Assembly (NCBI GenBank): GCA_037974665.1
Contig: CM075773.1
Location: 35,197,080 to 35,261,079, forward strand
Source: Ehretia macrophylla
Taxonomy: Eukaryota > Streptophyta > Magnoliopsida > Boraginales > Ehretiaceae
DNA length: 64,000 bases
Direction of reading: 5' to 3'
This document shows positions 60,887-64,000 of the stretch, piece after piece (the stretch's first letter is position 1; every line of letters begins with the position of its first letter). The notes below the pieces were generated by a model that saw nothing but the letters and a program-made list of their open reading frames with translations, was not told where the DNA came from and searched no databases. Position numbers and translations under genes: made by a program.

Positions 60887-61375
60887 TGGCTAAACTCGGG
60901 CTGTCCAAGGATGAAGATTCTCAAGAAGAGGGGGCAGGAAATCAAACATTCAATGAGGAGTAGGTACAAGTGTTGGTGAAGATGGTTGTAGAGTAGGTAC
61001 AGGTATTGGTGAAGGTGACGGAGACTTTGGCTAAGCTGACACAAGTACTTGAGTTTCAACTTCACCGTGGGACTTCGATGGTGTTACCTAGAGGGGAGAA
61101 GAGGAAAAGTGAATCTGATGCAGGGCCAAGTCAGCCGAACAAAAGACTTCTACAGCTTTTACACTGTACCTATTGCGATCGCTGAGGTCATGATATTACC
61201 GGTTGCTGGAGGAAGTCGGGTCAATGTACCGGTTGTGGTAGCTCTCAACATTGAGCCAGGGATTGTCCAAAGTACAAACAGAAGATTTGCAAAAACACCC
61301 GAGATAGCGCTAGCCAGTCGTAGTCTACGTCAATGACCAACAAGAGGTACAGTGAGGAACAAGTAAGAATTTATA
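60887..61375 (+). pseudogene. Decayed gag remnant with two CCHC zinc knuckles
   Basis: Frame starts ATG at 60,887 (MAKLGLSKDEDSQEE) and contains several stops. At about 61,165-61,200 CTYC-x4-H-x4-C, and at about 61,225-61,265 CTGC-x4-H-x4-CP: two nucleocapsid CCHC knuckles. One stop lies inside each knuckle. The usual capsid region is missing, so the gene was deleted internally before or after decay. Confidence 0.75.
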
Positions 61376-61439
61376 AATAATGCATATGTGTATATAATTG
61401 TTTATGTGGAAATGTGGAACCTAGAAACATTCATGTGCA

Positions 61440-62050
61440 TAAGTATGACCGGTGAGGAATTGATGTTCATATTGGAATTCAACTGTTGGAGTTGCTATAA
61501 GGCGTTCTACTTGGAATCAGTGAATCTTTAACAGCATTTTCCTCAGCAATACCACTTAGTAATTTTAGTCGGATTTCTTATTCGACAATCATAATTGGAA
61601 TTCTTGTATGGTATTTCTACTTACTGGGGTCTTATCCAAAGATGCTCAGCTAATAATTTAATAGGGACCTTTATTTGGTACCCTTCTTTGGGGTTTGCAT
61701 ATAGTATTCTCCATGGTATTATTATGGAGATTCTTCACCGAATTCTTATGAAGCACTCGTATCTACTGATCTCCTCTGGGATTTATATGTGGTGACTTCA
61801 CTGGAGTATTCTTCTAGTATTCTCTATTGGCATTCTTCAATGGTATTCTAAATAGGAGCCTTATTTGGCCTCCTTGCTCGGGGTTTTCTATGTGGAGTTC
61901 TTTATGGTATTTTTATTGGATTTCTCGGTGGTATTCTTATGGGCTTTCTTATTGGTAATCTTGCGTAGTGCTCTTCTTTAATGGCAGTTCTACTCAGAGT
62001 TATTACAGTTGATGTGGAATTCTTTTGAGAACAAGAATTACGAGGACGCA
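61440..62050. repeat. Degenerate short-motif region of the LTR element
   Basis: Many imperfect repeats of TGGTATTCTT / GGAGTTCTT / TTCTTATTGG, about every 25-35 bp. No coding frame. Confidence 0.65.
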
Positions 62051-62058
62051 ATTATTTG

Positions 62059-62071
62059 AAGAGGGGAAGAA
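62059..62071 (+). other. Polypurine tract
   Basis: AAGAGGGGAAGAA immediately before the 3' LTR, where plus-strand synthesis primes. Confidence 0.85.
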
Positions 62072-64000
62072 TGTGACAACCTGGACCTTGCATGTAGAGA
62101 TTAATATTTAATTGCATATGTTTATGTGTTTATTTTAAATAAAAATGCATGATTAGGTGGCTTTTGTTAATTAGTGGCATATATTTCTTAATATAATTTA
62201 TCTTATTTTTTGAAAATGTGCAAAATGTGTTTAATTAATTAATTTGAACTAATTATTTTAATGTTGTATTTATTTGAAACTATATCTTTGCATTTAAATT
62301 GTTAGCTTTTCATAAATTTTAATTTTTGAATAAGTAGCTCCGAGCCTGGAGAGACTTTTTAATTATTTAATTTAATTTTTCTATTTGCATATTTACTTTA
62401 TTGGACTTTTAACTTGCATTCCTTTGTTAGAAATTTATGTGCTATACGTGCCCGGAGTGAATTTTTGACCATTTTATTTTCCGAATCTTATAATTTTCCC
62501 TCATTATATGTCATGTTTAAGGTAATCGTTCATTGGAATTTTGAGTGTAGCATGATCGGAGAGCGAGTTATAAAATTACAAAGTGTCCTGTAGGAATAGT
62601 AGTATTTAGGAATTTTGGGCCATTTGGTGTATTAGTTAGTTTAGACTTTTAATTTCACTTGAAAATAATATTAAGGCCCAAATTTAATTATCTAGAGCCC
62701 AATCCATGACTTTATTTGGCTATCTACATATATATCTTTATATATATTTAATATATACATACATGTATTACTAGATATAACAAAGGATAAGAAAAAAAAA
62801 AAACAAACAACAAGAAGAAGAACCCGACGGGTTCTAGAAGGAAAAATAAAAGAGAAAGTGGCTAGGGTTGTGAATTTTGAGCTTGTCCAAGTGATTTGCT
62901 AGGAGATTTAAACTATTTCCTTGTGTGTTTGAGCTTTTAGGTGAGGGATCTCACTCTATTTGCATTTATATTTGAATGATTTATGTTATGGAAGTTTATG
63001 ACTATATATATATGAAGTGTAGTTTAGTTAGTATGTCATATCTACCTTAAGATCTAAAGTTCAAAGTGTTGTTTATGCTTTCTTTTGCACCTATTGCTTA
63101 AGCTAGCTAAGTGGTTAGTTGTAGTAGTTGTGTTGTAGCTTGTAGTACAACTTGAAGTTATTGTGCTTGCTAAAATGCCTAGAAGAAGCTCCTTATATCA
63201 TTCTTACAATTTGTATAGCTTGAGGTAAGAAATACAAGCTAAATTAACTTATATACTTAGTGTAAAATGGGTGTGCGAGTATGTTTAGTAGGCTGCGGGC
63301 TGCAACCACTCGTGATGGTGGCTGCAGCTGCCACTTTCCTTCCCCGTGTCCCCCGCGCGATAATGAAATAATTAAGTTTAGAAATGTTGATACCTTGTTT
63401 AGTTAAGCTTGAGAGTCATTAATACAAAGTTATAGTTGTAACTATCTACTTAGTAAATAGAGTTAAAGTTAGTAAAAGTTAGGAAAGATTGAGTTCACAA
63501 TTGGTAGTAGTTAAAACTAAACAAAGACATAGTGAACAAGTTATGTAGTAGCTTATAAAGGTTGATTAGTATTTGTATTAAGGCTTGCACCTAAGGTCTA
63601 AGTGAATTGGATTTATGTTAACTTGGTATTTTGGTATTGTGCCTTACTAATTTAAAGGGTTAAGAGTATTAAAAGCTAATGTAGACTAAAGTTAGTTATT
63701 CTTAAATGTACTAAACATGAGAATGTAATCAAAGTAACAATGCTTGTTATTTATTTTTATGCTAAAGTATGAACTGCTAATGAGCTTTTTACTTGCTAAC
63801 GTGCACTATACACGGGAGTGGCCTACTTTGTCACTCCTCATTATGTGCCATTTTATATTCACGTGATATAAATGTTATAATGTGACTATGTGTTGCTCGT
63901 TTTCATGATCCTCGCGTAAATGGCTATATTTATTATGTGGCTGACTTTTGTATAATGATTCTTTTGAGTGCAGGTTTGTAATTAGGTTTAAAAACAGGAG
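62072..64000 (+). repeat. 3' LTR, truncated by the window and internally deleted
   Basis: Starts TGTGACAACCTGGACC and follows the 5' LTR closely with scattered substitutions. At 63,919 the sequence jumps from GCGTAA to ATGGCTATATT, skipping roughly 0.8-1.0 kb of the 5' LTR sequence (to 60,358). A 30-odd-bp GC-rich piece (about 58,725-58,760 in the 5' LTR) is also missing, between GGCTGC repeats. Confidence 0.92.

Larger units (their letters stand above)
57489..64000 (+). mobile_element. Large non-autonomous gypsy-type LTR retrotransposon (3' end beyond window)
   Basis: 5' LTR 57,489-60,518; primer site 60,521-60,531; gag remnant 60,887-61,360; polypurine tract 62,059-62,071; 3' LTR from 62,072. 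The internal region is only 1.55 kb and has no pol, so it depends on other elements. LTR ends TGTGACAACC / GGTGTTACA, about 3 kb of LTR and an initiator-Met primer site are typical of Del/Tekay-like chromoviruses; that lineage call is inference. Left flank of insertion: ACCAT (57,484-57,488). Confidence 0.88.

Noticed and set aside
1-64000. CRISPR arrays, prokaryotic operons or tRNA/rRNA genes
   Set aside because: None found; the direct repeats present are transposon duplications or tandem arrays, and the only tRNA-like sequence is the SINE head at 19,573.

Overview
The window is nuclear DNA from a flowering plant, most likely a eudicot. It is AT-rich, its genes contain introns, and the gene families (R2R3-MYB, GPI-anchored lipid-transfer protein, PMEI-type inhibitor, HIP/FAM10) are typical of plants. 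It also carries an Au-like SINE, copia and gypsy LTR elements, L1-type LINEs with RNase H, MULE and hAT relics and many foldback MITEs. Genes are sparse. I can support two apparently intact genes, one gene cut by the left edge and two pseudogenes; almost everything else is transposon-derived or has no recognisable content.

Layout: 1-276 holds exon 1 of a HIP/FAM10-type co-chaperone gene on the minus strand. 520-3,800 is MITEs, tandem repeats and AT-rich simple sequence. 4,563-7,281 is an R2R3-MYB pseudogene (minus) whose third exon appears split by a transposon. 8,600-11,124 is repeats. 11,125-16,372 is a complete but decayed copia element with 260-bp LTRs and a 5-bp target duplication. 16,380-17,600 is a LINE relic split by a MITE. 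18,732-22,916 is a three-exon gene for a GPI-anchored lipid-transfer protein (minus), with an Au-like SINE in intron 2. 25,015-29,180 is a LINE with an inverted 5' segment, a hAT relic and nested foldback/LINE debris.

The dominant structure is a tandem segmental duplication. Copy A (about 29,780-38,368) and copy B (about 46,917-57,488) carry the same blocks in the same order, about 17.1 kb apart at their left ends. Each has one single-exon PMEI-type gene near its right end. The copy A gene (37,065-37,682) is open. The copy B gene has lost its ATG and has an in-frame TGA. Several transposons are present in only one copy, so the other copy shows the empty site: an 813-bp MULE-like element in A; and in B a 1.4-kb solo LTR, an 852-bp palindromic element, a 172-bp MITE, two LINE fragments and the last LTR retrotransposon.

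From 57,489 to the right edge lies a large non-autonomous gypsy-type element: a 3.03-kb 5' LTR, initiator-tRNA-Met primer site, decayed gag with two CCHC knuckles, polypurine tract and a 3' LTR cut by the window. It sits exactly where A/B homology stops, so copy B probably continues beyond the window.

No operon-like organisation or novel defence/biosynthetic system is visible. The main interest is structural: the duplication with its datable insertions, transposon-driven gene loss, LINE twin-priming, and a recurring class of ultra-short LINE-tail insertions.
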